Source: Methanothrix harundinacea
GTDB lineage: Archaea > Halobacteriota > Methanosarcinia > Methanotrichales > Methanotrichaceae
Length of the DNA stretch: 11,387 nucleotides
NCBI GenBank assembly: GCA_002506535.1
Contig: DAXT01000024.1
Location: 1 to 11,387 of the forward strand
Reading direction: 5' to 3'
The notes beneath the pieces are model-generated. The model did no database searches and was not told where the DNA came from. It saw nothing but the letters and a program-made list of their open reading frames with translations. Shown here piece by piece: positions 4,768 to 11,387 of the stretch. The position numbers were made by a program, and so were the translations under genes. Numbering within the stretch: position 1 is the stretch's first letter; each line of letters opens with the position of its first letter.

Positions 4768-7125
4768 CTATCGGGGCCCCTTCCAGCCGTCGGGGTCCTG
4801 GTAAGGGTACCTATCGGTCCCCTTCGACGGGACCCGCCTGGGATCCGACCCCGGATTTCCGACTGTAGGATGATCGCTCCAGAAGTTTCCCCCCACCTCG
4901 GCCCCCCCGTCCCACTCGTTGGCACCGTTGTCGACGGCGTTCTGGGGCAGCATCGGGCTTCCGTTATCTATGAAGTTGTTGTGGCGGATGGAGAAGCCGC
5001 TGCTGTCCACCAGGCTTGCTCCGCAGAGGCCGTTGCCGAAGAAGGTGTTCTCTGCTACGGTCCCGTCCCTGGAGTAGCTGACCCTCAGCCCGTAGCGCCG
5101 GTTTTCTCTGAGGTCGTTGCTCTCGATCCTCGCCCCGTCGACGGACGAGAGGGTGACCCCGTCTCCGTTCCCCCGGGCGGCGTTGCCGGTGACCGTCGCC
5201 GCCGAGAGCTGGTGGAGGGCGAGGCCGGCCCCTTCGTTTTCGAAGAGGTCGTTTCTGATCGCCACCGTCCCGTCGGAGCCTGCGGCCCGGATCCCCTCCC
5301 GGTTCCCGGAGACGGAGTTCTGAGAGAGGACGGATCTATGAGACCTGGTGAGGCTTATCCCTTCCTCCTCGTTCTCCCTCGCCATGGACTGGATTATCAT
5401 GGTGGACGAGGAGTTGGAGACGGATATCCCCACCCTGTTCTCCGAGGCCGTCGACCCCTTCAAGACCACCCCGGAAGAGCCCTGGATATCGAAGCCGGAG
5501 CCTGAAGAGCCGTTGGCCGTGCAGCTGAAGATCTCGTCTGCCTGACCTCTCTCGACGAGAAAACCGACGGCGGAGTCGTCGGCCCTGCTATCCTCTATCC
5601 TGGAGCCGGAGGTCTTCAGCAACCTCGCGCCGAACTCGTTCCCGGAGAAGGTGATGTTTCGAAGGAGAGATCCCGTCGAGTTGACTATGAGGGCGCCGGC
5701 GGTGTTGTTGGATAGGGTGAGGTCCTCGGCGGTTACGTTGCTGCACCCCACCAGGGCGATAAGAGCGCAATCCTCACCTAGCCTCATATCCCGACCGTCG
5801 ACGACGTAGCAGACGGGCCTTGCGTCGATGGTGTTGGAGGTATCGAAATCCTGGCGGAAGGGTCCGTCGTCCCATCTGGAGGGGTCCTCCCGGTCGACCC
5901 TGACGGCGTACCGGTTATCCTCCATACTGTTCCCCAGGAGAAGGTTATCCCCCGATCCCAGAAGGGAGATCCCGCGCCCGTTCCTGACGATCCGGTTCTC
6001 TTCGATGGCGTTCTCCCTTGAGGCCGACTTCAAAATAAGCCCTTCAACGTTCTCGTAGAATACGTTCCCATCGATCCTGTTCTTCGTCGAGCCCTCCAGA
6101 AGGATTGCTGCCACCCGGTTTTCCTCTAGATCGTTTCCGTCGATCCGGTTATCCTTCGAGTCCCTCAGCCTTATGCCGATCTCGCAGCCCAGGACCGAAT
6201 TGTTGGAGATCCGGTTTTCGACGCTCGCCTCCGCATAGAGCCCCATAATTGAGCTGGAGAGCCGATTACCCGAGATCGAGTTCCTCTCTGAACCGCGAAC
6301 GATGACCGCCGCGACCCGAGAGCCCGAGATATCGTTTCCGCGGATCTCGTTCTCCGCCGACCCCACGAGGACGACCCCCCCCCTCGAAGAGGTGAAGAAG
6401 CTTCCTTCCACCAGGTTTCCGCTGGAGTTATGGAACTCTATCCCCGTCGCCGATAGGAAGGCGGAGCCGGAGATGGCGGTCTTGCTGGAGTTGTCGATGA
6501 GGACCCCCAGATCTCCGGAGAAGGTGGTGTTGGACGCTACCCCCCCTCGCGATCCCAGGAACTCCACGCCTGTTGAAGAGCTGATACTGGAGTCGACGAT
6601 GGCGTTCTCCGCCCCGCCCACAACCCGAAGGCCGACGGAAGTGCCCCGGATCGATGAGCCGATGACCCGGTTATCCGACGCCGATGAATGGATCCCCGTC
6701 GAGAAGTTGAGGATGGAGCACCCCTCTACGGAGTTTCCCGGCGAGCTCAGCTCGATCCCGGTACCTCTGCGAGACCCCCGGATCTCGATCCCCGATATCT
6801 TGGATCCTCCCGCCTCCACCCTGAAGGCGACATCTCCTGCGGTCTCCAGGGTCACAGCCCCTCCGGTTCCGACGATGGTGATCGGCAAAAGTACGGGGAT
6901 CTCCCTCTCCAGGTAGTATCCGGGCAGAACCTCGACGACGTCTCCAGCCTCGGCGGATAGGACCGCCTCTCTTATGGTTGAAAACCCCGCCCTTCCGCTC
7001 TGGTCGACGACCAGAGTCCCGGCTGAGGCTCCATGAAGGCCGGCTGAGATCAGAAGAAGCGGAATTATAAGCCAGGATTTTTCCGTTGCGATTACCCCCA
7101 ATCCGGTATGACATTCCGTTATCAT
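4768..7125 (-). CDS. exported NosD-like right-handed parallel beta-helix protein
   Basis: This 785-residue protein is probably a surface or secreted carbohydrate-binding or carbohydrate-modifying protein; no substrate can be deduced. A hydrophobic signal segment (about 19-30) ends in HGASAG with a likely cleavage after A35. Residues 36-86 carry the usual opening (STIREAVLSAEAGDVVEVLPG). Two blocks of 22-24-residue coils follow (about 100-410 and 465-720), each coil containing variations on N-I-x-GN and GI-x-L. They are separated by the NosD insertion motif NTIDARPVCYVVDG (431-444). The end, HNNFIDNGS to NEWDGG and GGNFWSDH (715-752), is the NosD C-terminal signature. No PGF-CTERM-like anchor or transmembrane tail is present. 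The ATG at 7125 lacks a ribosome binding site; a TTG at 7101 is an alternative. It ends just before ahbB on the same strand. Confidence 0.88.
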   Translation of the reverse strand: MITECHTGLGVIATEKSWLIIPLLLISAGLHGASAGTLVVDQSGRAGFSTIREAVLSAEAGDVVEVLPGYYLEREIPVLLPITIVGTGGAVTLETAGDVAFRVEAGGSKISGIEIRGSRRGTGIELSSPGNSVEGCSILNFSTGIHSSASDNRVIGSSIRGTSVGLRVVGGAENAIVDSSISSSTGVEFLGSRGGVASNTTFSGDLGVLIDNSSKTAISGSAFLSATGIEFHNSSGNLVEGSFFTSSRGGVVLVGSAENEIRGNDISGSRVAAVIVRGSERNSISGNRLSSSIMGLYAEASVENRISNNSVLGCEIGIRLRDSKDNRIDGNDLEENRVAAILLEGSTKNRIDGNVFYENVEGLILKSASRENAIEENRIVRNGRGISLLGSGDNLLLGNSMEDNRYAVRVDREDPSRWDDGPFRQDFDTSNTIDARPVCYVVDGRDMRLGEDCALIALVGCSNVTAEDLTLSNNTAGALIVNSTGSLLRNITFSGNEFGARLLKTSGSRIEDSRADDSAVGFLVERGQADEIFSCTANGSSGSGFDIQGSSGVVLKGSTASENRVGISVSNSSSTMIIQSMARENEEEGISLTRSHRSVLSQNSVSGNREGIRAAGSDGTVAIRNDLFENEGAGLALHQLSAATVTGNAARGNGDGVTLSSVDGARIESNDLRENRRYGLRVSYSRDGTVAENTFFGNGLCGASLVDSSGFSIRHNNFIDNGSPMLPQNAVDNGANEWDGGAEVGGNFWSDHPTVGNPGSDPRRVPSKGTDRYPYQDPDGWKGPR

Positions 7126-7273
7126 GGGAGATAGATAACTCTATCCCCGCCCGATTCAAAGAGGAGAGCCGTTTCAAGATCGGCATCGGTCCATAGGGTC
7201 CGGGAGATAAGAGGGAAGATACTAATCAGATGAAATTGGATAACTGAGGGATGAGATAGATGGGAGGGCCCGC
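7126..7273. promoter_or_regulatory. divergent intergenic region between nosD-like and REC-PAS genes
   Basis: This 148-bp spacer must hold the promoter of the plus-strand regulator and probably that of the minus-strand beta-helix gene and the genes behind it. I cannot see a convincing archaeal BRE/TATA pair; AT-rich stretches around 7218-7245 are the best candidates for the plus strand. No operator-like palindrome stands out. Confidence 0.4.
7262..7268 (+). promoter_or_regulatory. ribosome binding site of the REC-PAS gene
   Basis: GGGAGGG lies 5 bases before the ATG at 7274 and fits the archaeal anti-Shine-Dalgarno sequence. It fixes the start of the downstream gene. Confidence 0.7.
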
Positions 7274-8503
7274 ATGACAAACCCTTACCGAATCCTGATC
7301 ATTGAAGACGACCCCGACGATGTAGAGCTGATGCTCCTGGGCTTCGGGAAGCACGACGAGTTCTTCGTGGACGTAGCAACCTGCGGGGAGGAGGGGCTTG
7401 ACAGGATCAGGGAGGCCAGCTACGACCTCATATCTGTGGACTTCGCCCTCCCGGGGATCTCCGGCCTCGACGTCCTGGAGGAGATCAGGACGAGAGATCA
7501 GGACGTCCCCGTCGTCATGGTGACGGGCCGGGGGACGGAGGAGCTGCAGGTGGTCGCCTTCGAGAAGTTTGCCACCAGCTACGTCATGAAGAGCGTCGAC
7601 AGCTTCAGAAGCCTACCCTTCATCTTCGAGGCGCTGATAGGAGAGGCGAGGTTTCGGACCGAAGAGAGGAGGATGAGAAGGGACGTAGAACGGTCGGAGG
7701 CGGTCAGCAGGTACCTCCTCGAGAACTCTCCTTCCGGGATATACGTCCTGGAGAACGGATGCTTCAAGATGGTCAACTCCAGGTTCGCCGAGATCTTCGG
7801 CTGTGATAAGGAAGATCTCATAGGCGAGCACTTCTGGAGCCTGGCAGACCCCGAGAGCTTCGAGTGCGTCGAGGGCGCAGGAAGAGAGGTCTACCCCGAT
7901 AGATCGATCTTCCACGAGTTTCGGATATCGAGGAAGGACGGGTCGAAGCGCTGGGTCGAGGTGAGGATCGTCCCCCTCGACTACCAGGATGAGAGGTGGG
8001 TCCTGGGAAATCTGGTGGACGTCACCGAGAGGAAAGAGGGGGAGAGGGACCTTCTGATGGAAAACCAGAGGCTATCTCTCCTCTACTCCCTGGCGATGAA
8101 GGCGATCGACTTTCGTGGAGAGGCCGGCGACCTTTCGGGAGAGGCGCTCTCTCTGATCATGGCGGGGCTCGACGGGTTTCTGGTGGGGGGGCTCTTCCTC
8201 CAGGAGAGGGGCGATCTGGTTCTGCGGGCTCTGGCGGGACCCCTGGAAGATCTTATGGATTTCATAGATGAGGTCGGGGCGGAGGAGCTCTTGAAGGAGG
8301 CGGGGTCGAAGACCGCCGGGGATCGGGGTCGCAGGACCGTCTGGGGCTTTTGCCCCTTCTCCTGCGGCGGTGGAGGAAGAGGGGTACTCGTCCTGGGGCG
8401 AGGAGAGGAGATCGGACCGCAGATCCAGAGACTTATAAGAGATATCGCCTGGCAGACCGGCAAGATGATGGAACTGCGTGGGCCGGAAGGATCCCCATCA
8501 TAA
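7274..8503 (+). CDS. response regulator with REC, PAS and GAF-like domains
   Basis: A 409-residue cytoplasmic signalling protein. The receiver domain (about 6-122) has the acidic pocket E11/D12, the likely phosphate-accepting D56 in VDFALPGISG, T84 in MVTGRG and K106 in VMKS. A charged linker helix (about 124-145) leads into a PAS domain (about 146-255) that ends with the PAC-type RISRKDGSKRWVEVRI and VDVTERK. The remainder (about 260-405) resembles a GAF fold (LSLLYSLAMKAI at its start and GVLVLGRGEEIGPQIQRLIRDIAWQTG near its end) and carries a CPFSC pair (C360, C364). There is no histidine kinase core, no HTH and no other output domain, so it probably passes a signal by protein contact. The partner kinase is not in the window. 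The gene ends 15 bp from the convergent neighbour. Confidence 0.9.
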   Translation: MTNPYRILIIEDDPDDVELMLLGFGKHDEFFVDVATCGEEGLDRIREASYDLISVDFALPGISGLDVLEEIRTRDQDVPVVMVTGRGTEELQVVAFEKFATSYVMKSVDSFRSLPFIFEALIGEARFRTEERRMRRDVERSEAVSRYLLENSPSGIYVLENGCFKMVNSRFAEIFGCDKEDLIGEHFWSLADPESFECVEGAGREVYPDRSIFHEFRISRKDGSKRWVEVRIVPLDYQDERWVLGNLVDVTERKEGERDLLMENQRLSLLYSLAMKAIDFRGEAGDLSGEALSLIMAGLDGFLVGGLFLQERGDLVLRALAGPLEDLMDFIDEVGAEELLKEAGSKTAGDRGRRTVWGFCPFSCGGGGRGVLVLGRGEEIGPQIQRLIRDIAWQTGKMMELRGPEGSPS

Positions 8504-8518
8504 CGGGTTTTATGAGGA

Positions 8519-9127
8519 CTATAGCCTCCTCCAGATGAGGACCGTCCTCTGGAGGGCCGTGACGTGGCTCGCCACGGTGATCAGGACTATGGCCCACCCC
8601 AGGATCGAGAGCCCCGCGATATCGGCGGGGTAGAGGGCGTTGGCGAGGGTGGCGGCGAGGATCAGGACGAGCCGGTCGGCCCTCCCCATCACCCCTCCGT
8701 ATAGGCGGCCGAGGCTCAGGGCCTGGGCCTGGGTTCCGAGGTAGCTCGTCAGGAGGACCCCCATGACGGCGAAGATACCGACCGCCTCCGAGACGTAGCC
8801 GGCGAGGACGATCCCGGTGAGGATCGCCATGTCGGCGTACCGATCGATGACGTGGTCGAGGAAGTCTCCCCTCGCCTCGGCGGCCCCGATCCTCCGGGCG
8901 AGGGTCCCGTCGACGGCGTCGAAGACGGCGTTGAGGAGGACCATCAGGGCCGCTATATAAAGGAAGGAGGTCCCCCCGGCCGATAGATAGTAGGAGGCCC
9001 CCGCCGCCAGGGCGAAAGCCATGGAGATGAGGGATATGGCGTTGGGGGTCGCCCCCGCCCTCTCCGCCAGGGCGGCCAGGGGCTCCGTAACGGCGAAGGA
9101 CTTCGATCTCAGGTCGTCAAGGGTCAA
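8519..9127 (-). CDS. CDP-alcohol phosphatidyltransferase, archaetidylinositol-phosphate synthase-like
   Basis: A membrane enzyme of the CDP-alcohol family that transfers a CDP-activated archaeol to an alcohol head group. The signature DG-x2-AR-x8-G-x3-D-x3-D is complete: D73, G74, A77, R78, G87, D91 and D95, with the extra D70. At least five hydrophobic segments surround it. Archaeal relatives are usually annotated as archaetidylinositol phosphate synthase, but glycerol or serine acceptors cannot be excluded from sequence. The start is a TTG at 9127, supported by GGAGAG at 9135-9140 with 7-base spacing, and gives 202 residues, a normal length. The frame is open further upstream to 9256, but that is a shadow of the kinase gene. 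It overlaps the kinase gene by 11 bp, which suggests coupling, and is the last gene of its run. Confidence 0.92.
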   Translation of the reverse strand: MTLDDLRSKSFAVTEPLAALAERAGATPNAISLISMAFALAAGASYYLSAGGTSFLYIAALMVLLNAVFDAVDGTLARRIGAAEARGDFLDHVIDRYADMAILTGIVLAGYVSEAVGIFAVMGVLLTSYLGTQAQALSLGRLYGGVMGRADRLVLILAATLANALYPADIAGLSILGWAIVLITVASHVTALQRTVLIWRRL

Positions 9128-9638
9128 ATTCCATCTCTCCGGTCCAGTCGACTTTTCCCGGGGGCATGGATATATCCCGGCGGAGTATCCCCACCACCAG
9201 GGCGGCCACTTCCTCCGGCGATAGAGCGGTGGCGTCGATCTCGGATACCCTTTCACACCACTCCGCCGCCTCCACCAGGATGACGTCCAGGGCTTCAGCC
9301 TCCAGGTTCTCTCTCACCTTCTCTTCGGGGTACCCCCTCTGGAGGAGCCGCTCCTTCAGAACCCGAGGCCTGGTCCGCAGGACGATCGCCTCGGAGGCGA
9401 ACTGGTGGCTGAAGTGCCCCTCCAGAACGACGATCCCGTCGTCCTCCTCGGGGGCTAGCTCCTCGAGCCTCCCGGCGAGGGCTTCGACGTCGGCTATCAG
9501 ACAGCCCCGGTCGGGGTCGGTGCCCAGGGTGAGCTCCTCCTCTCTGACGACGGCGTTGAGGTCGATGACCCTGAAGGGGAGGAGGGCGGCGACGGTCGTC
9601 TTTCCCGTCCCCGGCGTACCGGTCAGGGCAGCCCGCAT
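9117..9638 (-). CDS. adenylate kinase of the AK6/Fap7 type
   Basis: This 173-residue P-loop protein transfers phosphate from ATP to AMP. Eukaryotic relatives (Fap7/hCINAP) also act in small-subunit ribosome maturation, and archaeal ones may do so too. Walker A is GTPGTGKTT (7-15). The segment VVLEGHFSHQF (70-80) and the lid-like RGYPEEKVRENLEAEALDVI (101-120) are typical, as is the short SEIDAT (132-137) that holds the base. The length fits the small AK6 group and not the 210-220-residue Adk. The ATG at 9638 lies behind GGTGAGG, rather close, and overlaps hisC by 16 bp. Confidence 0.92.
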   Translation of the reverse strand: MRAALTGTPGTGKTTVAALLPFRVIDLNAVVREEELTLGTDPDRGCLIADVEALAGRLEELAPEEDDGIVVLEGHFSHQFASEAIVLRTRPRVLKERLLQRGYPEEKVRENLEAEALDVILVEAAEWCERVSEIDATALSPEEVAALVVGILRRDISMPPGKVDWTGEMEFDP

Positions 9639-10687
9639 ACCTCACCGTAAGCTTCGAGGAACCGGTCGTTCTCATCCGGCGTTCCCACAGTCACCCGAAG
9701 GGCGTGGTCGCCGGCCCCCCGGAAGGAGAAGCAGTCCCGGACGATGACGCCCCTGGCGAGGAGCTTCTCCGCCACCTCCCCCGAGGGGACCTTTGTCTCG
9801 AGATAGAGGAAGTTTCCGCCGGAGGGGCGAAACTGCGGCATAAGCCTCAGCAGCCGGGCCCTCTCCTGCCTTATAGCCTCAACAGACCGTCTCATGTACT
9901 CGATATCCTCCAGGGCCGCTATCCCCGCCGCCACCGACGGGGTGGTGACGCCGAAGAAGGGGGGGGCCGCCCTCCGATACTCTTCGGCGATCCAGCCGGG
10001 CCCGACGGCGTAGCCGAGCCTCATCCCGGCGAGGCCGAAGGCCTTGGAGAGGGTCCTGCCCACCACCAGGTTATCGTACTCTGCCGCCAGGGGGAGGAAG
10101 TTCTCGTCGCTGAACTCGGCGTAGGCCTCGTCGAGGAAGACTATGGCGTCGGTCCCCTCGACGATCCTCCTGAGGTCTTCTTCGGGGATGATGTCGCCGG
10201 TGGGGTTGTTCGGCGAGCAGATGAAGATCATCTTGATCCCCTCTGGGACGTCAGTCGGCACCTCGAAGTCAGGTCCCCGAGGGATGAAGACCGGCTCTGC
10301 CCCTGCCGTCACCGTCAGGATCTCGTAGTAGCTGAAGGTGGGGGTGAAGATGACGGTCCTCTCCCCGGGGTCGAGGAAGAGGCGGGTTAACGTATCCATG
10401 ACGCCGTCCATCCCCGCCCCGATGAGCACATTCTCGGGGGCCGCCCCGGCGTACTCCGCCATCGCCTCGACGAGCCGCACCGGCTCGGGGTACCTCTCGG
10501 GCCTTGCAGAGGATATCGCCTCATAGACCCGGGGGCTCGGGCCGTAGGGGTTCTCGTTGGACCCGAGCTTCACGATCTCGTCTGGTGGAAGGCCATACTT
10601 CGCCGCGATCTCGCCGATCCCCCGTCCGGCGACGTAGGGCTTCAGCCGCTCCAAGCAGGGCCTAAGGTTCTTCGAGTATCTCTCCAA
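9623..10687 (-). CDS. hisC: histidinol-phosphate aminotransferase
   Basis: HisC converts imidazole acetol phosphate and glutamate to histidinol phosphate and 2-oxoglutarate in histidine synthesis. It is a PLP fold-type I enzyme of 354 residues, the usual length. The PLP lysine is K215 in TLSKAFGLAGMRLGY. Also present are GSNENPYG (42-49) at the N-terminal substrate loop, SPNNPTG (158-164), DEAYAEF (186-192), R223 and the carboxylate-binding R331 in ALRVTVG. The start is a TTG at 10687, supported by GGTGA at 10694-10698 with 6-base spacing. It overlaps the end of the upstream aminotransferase gene by 26 bp and the kinase gene by 16 bp. Related archaeal class I/II aminotransferases with other substrates are possible but the motif set favours HisC. 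Confidence 0.95.
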   Translation of the reverse strand: MERYSKNLRPCLERLKPYVAGRGIGEIAAKYGLPPDEIVKLGSNENPYGPSPRVYEAISSARPERYPEPVRLVEAMAEYAGAAPENVLIGAGMDGVMDTLTRLFLDPGERTVIFTPTFSYYEILTVTAGAEPVFIPRGPDFEVPTDVPEGIKMIFICSPNNPTGDIIPEEDLRRIVEGTDAIVFLDEAYAEFSDENFLPLAAEYDNLVVGRTLSKAFGLAGMRLGYAVGPGWIAEEYRRAAPPFFGVTTPSVAAGIAALEDIEYMRRSVEAIRQERARLLRLMPQFRPSGGNFLYLETKVPSGEVAEKLLARGVIVRDCFSFRGAGDHALRVTVGTPDENDRFLEAYGEVCGLP

Positions 10688-11387
10688 GGACCTTCACCAC
10701 GCGGTCGATCTCCTCTCTTCCCACCACGAGGGGCGGGACCATCCTGAGGACGTGCTCGCTCGTTGCATTGAGGAGTACGCCTCGCTCACGAGCACGGTTC
10801 ACGATCTCTGGGCAGCTCGCCTCAAGCTCGACACCCACCATCAGGCCGAGGCCTCTGACCTCGCGGGCGTCGATCTCCTCGACCAGCCTCGATCGAAGGT
10901 ATCGGCCCATCTCCTCCGACCGCTCCACCAGCCTCTCGTTCTTGATCGCCCCGATGGAGGCGAGGGCGGCCGCGGAGACCAGCGGACCGCCGCCGAAGGT
11001 GGAGGCGTGGTCGCCCCTCTGGAAGATCTCGGTGACAGACTCCGCCGCCAGCATCGCTCCCATGGGAAGGCCGCCGGCGATCCCCTTGGCTAGGGTCATG
11101 ACGTCTGGCATCACCCCGCTGTGCTCCTTTCCAAACCATCTTCCAGTACGACCAAACCCGGTCTGGACCTCGTCGAGGATGAGCAGAGCGCCAGCGTCGT
11201 CGCAGATCTGGCGGGCCGCCCTCAGGTACTCCGGGCTGGGGACGTTGACGCCCCCCTCCCCCTGGACAGGCTCCAGGATGACCGCCGAGGTCTCCCCCGA
11301 GACCACCGCAGCCAGAGCCCCGGGGTCGTCGAAGGGAACGAACTTCGCCTCCTGGAGGGGGCGGAAGGGCTCTCGATAGACGGCCTT
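10662..11387 (-). CDS. argD: acetylornithine aminotransferase-like class III aminotransferase, partial
   Basis: Only the C-terminal 241 residues are present; the reading frame runs off the window at 11387, so about 150 N-terminal residues are missing. The family makes N-acetylornithine in arginine synthesis using PLP and glutamate. Visible motifs are AVYREPFRPL, VILEPVQGEGGVNVP, LILDEVQTGFGRTG with the PLP-ring aspartate, the PLP lysine in TLAKGIAGGLPMGAM, and STFGGGPLVSAAAL. The last usually reads GGNPL, so a glycine replaces the common asparagine. The end GVLLNATSEHVLRMVPPL is typical. LysJ-type or other omega-aminotransferases cannot be excluded without the N-terminus. It leads the overlapping run into hisC. 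Confidence 0.9.
   Translation of the reverse strand, partial: KAVYREPFRPLQEAKFVPFDDPGALAAVVSGETSAVILEPVQGEGGVNVPSPEYLRAARQICDDAGALLILDEVQTGFGRTGRWFGKEHSGVMPDVMTLAKGIAGGLPMGAMLAAESVTEIFQRGDHASTFGGGPLVSAAALASIGAIKNERLVERSEEMGRYLRSRLVEEIDAREVRGLGLMVGVELEASCPEIVNRARERGVLLNATSEHVLRMVPPLVVGREEIDRVVKVLGEILEEP

Noticed and set aside
4870..5505. Plus-strand open frame of 211 codons across the beta-helix gene
   Set aside because: It is antisense to the NosD-like repeats and has no family-like sequence or ribosome binding site.
6302..6916. Plus-strand open frame of 204 codons
   Set aside because: It is the antisense shadow of the repetitive beta-helix coils; its apparent repeats mirror those of the real gene.
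9704..10390. Plus-strand open frame of 228 codons over hisC
   Set aside because: It lies opposite a complete HisC with intact PLP motifs and shows only low-complexity acidic and glycine-rich sequence.

Overview
The window looks like the chromosome of a GC-rich methanogenic archaeon, most likely a Methanotrichaceae (Methanothrix/Methanosaeta-type) species. This is an inference. It rests on an archaeal Ahb-type haem/sirohaem gene cluster, a NosD-like surface beta-helix protein, a REC-PAS regulator typical of Methanosarcinales, an AK6-type adenylate kinase next to a CDP-alcohol phosphatidyltransferase, frequent GTG/TTG starts, and GGTGA/GGAGG ribosome binding sites. Nothing here is decisive at species level.

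Layout. (1) Positions 1-1446 are AT-rich and gene-poor. They hold one doubtful GC-rich ORF (250-579, minus), a 267-bp element with terminal inverted repeats and a 6-bp target duplication (746-1012), several hairpins, and one possible 48-residue hydrophobic peptide (1192-1338). (2) Positions 1447-4810 are a tightly packed minus-strand tetrapyrrole cluster, in transcription order ahbB-like sirohaem decarboxylase subunit, sirC/cysG-N-type precorrin-2 dehydrogenase, hemA and hemB. (3) Positions 4768-7125, also minus and ending just before ahbB, encode a 785-residue exported NosD-like parallel beta-helix protein. (4) A divergent 148-bp gap leads to the only confident plus-strand gene, a REC-PAS-GAF-like signalling protein (7274-8503). 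(5) Positions 8519-11387 are a second minus-strand run in which every gene overlaps the next: argD-like aminotransferase (cut by the window edge), hisC, an AK6-type adenylate kinase and a CDP-alcohol phosphatidyltransferase.

How the genes work together. HemA and HemB make 5-aminolaevulinate precursor and porphobilinogen. SirC turns precorrin-2 into sirohydrochlorin, the branch point for F430, corrinoids, sirohaem and haem. AhbB with AhbA decarboxylates sirohaem toward haem. HemL, HemC, HemD, the uroporphyrinogen methyltransferase and AhbA/C/D are not in the window. The second run combines arginine and histidine aminotransferases with nucleotide kinase and membrane lipid head-group genes; it is a compact operon but not a single pathway.

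The most notable points are the MITE-like element and the start-codon problem in the tetrapyrrole cluster. Neither ahbB nor sirC has an ATG, GTG or TTG where homology places the N-terminus. I did not find evidence for a wholly new biological system.
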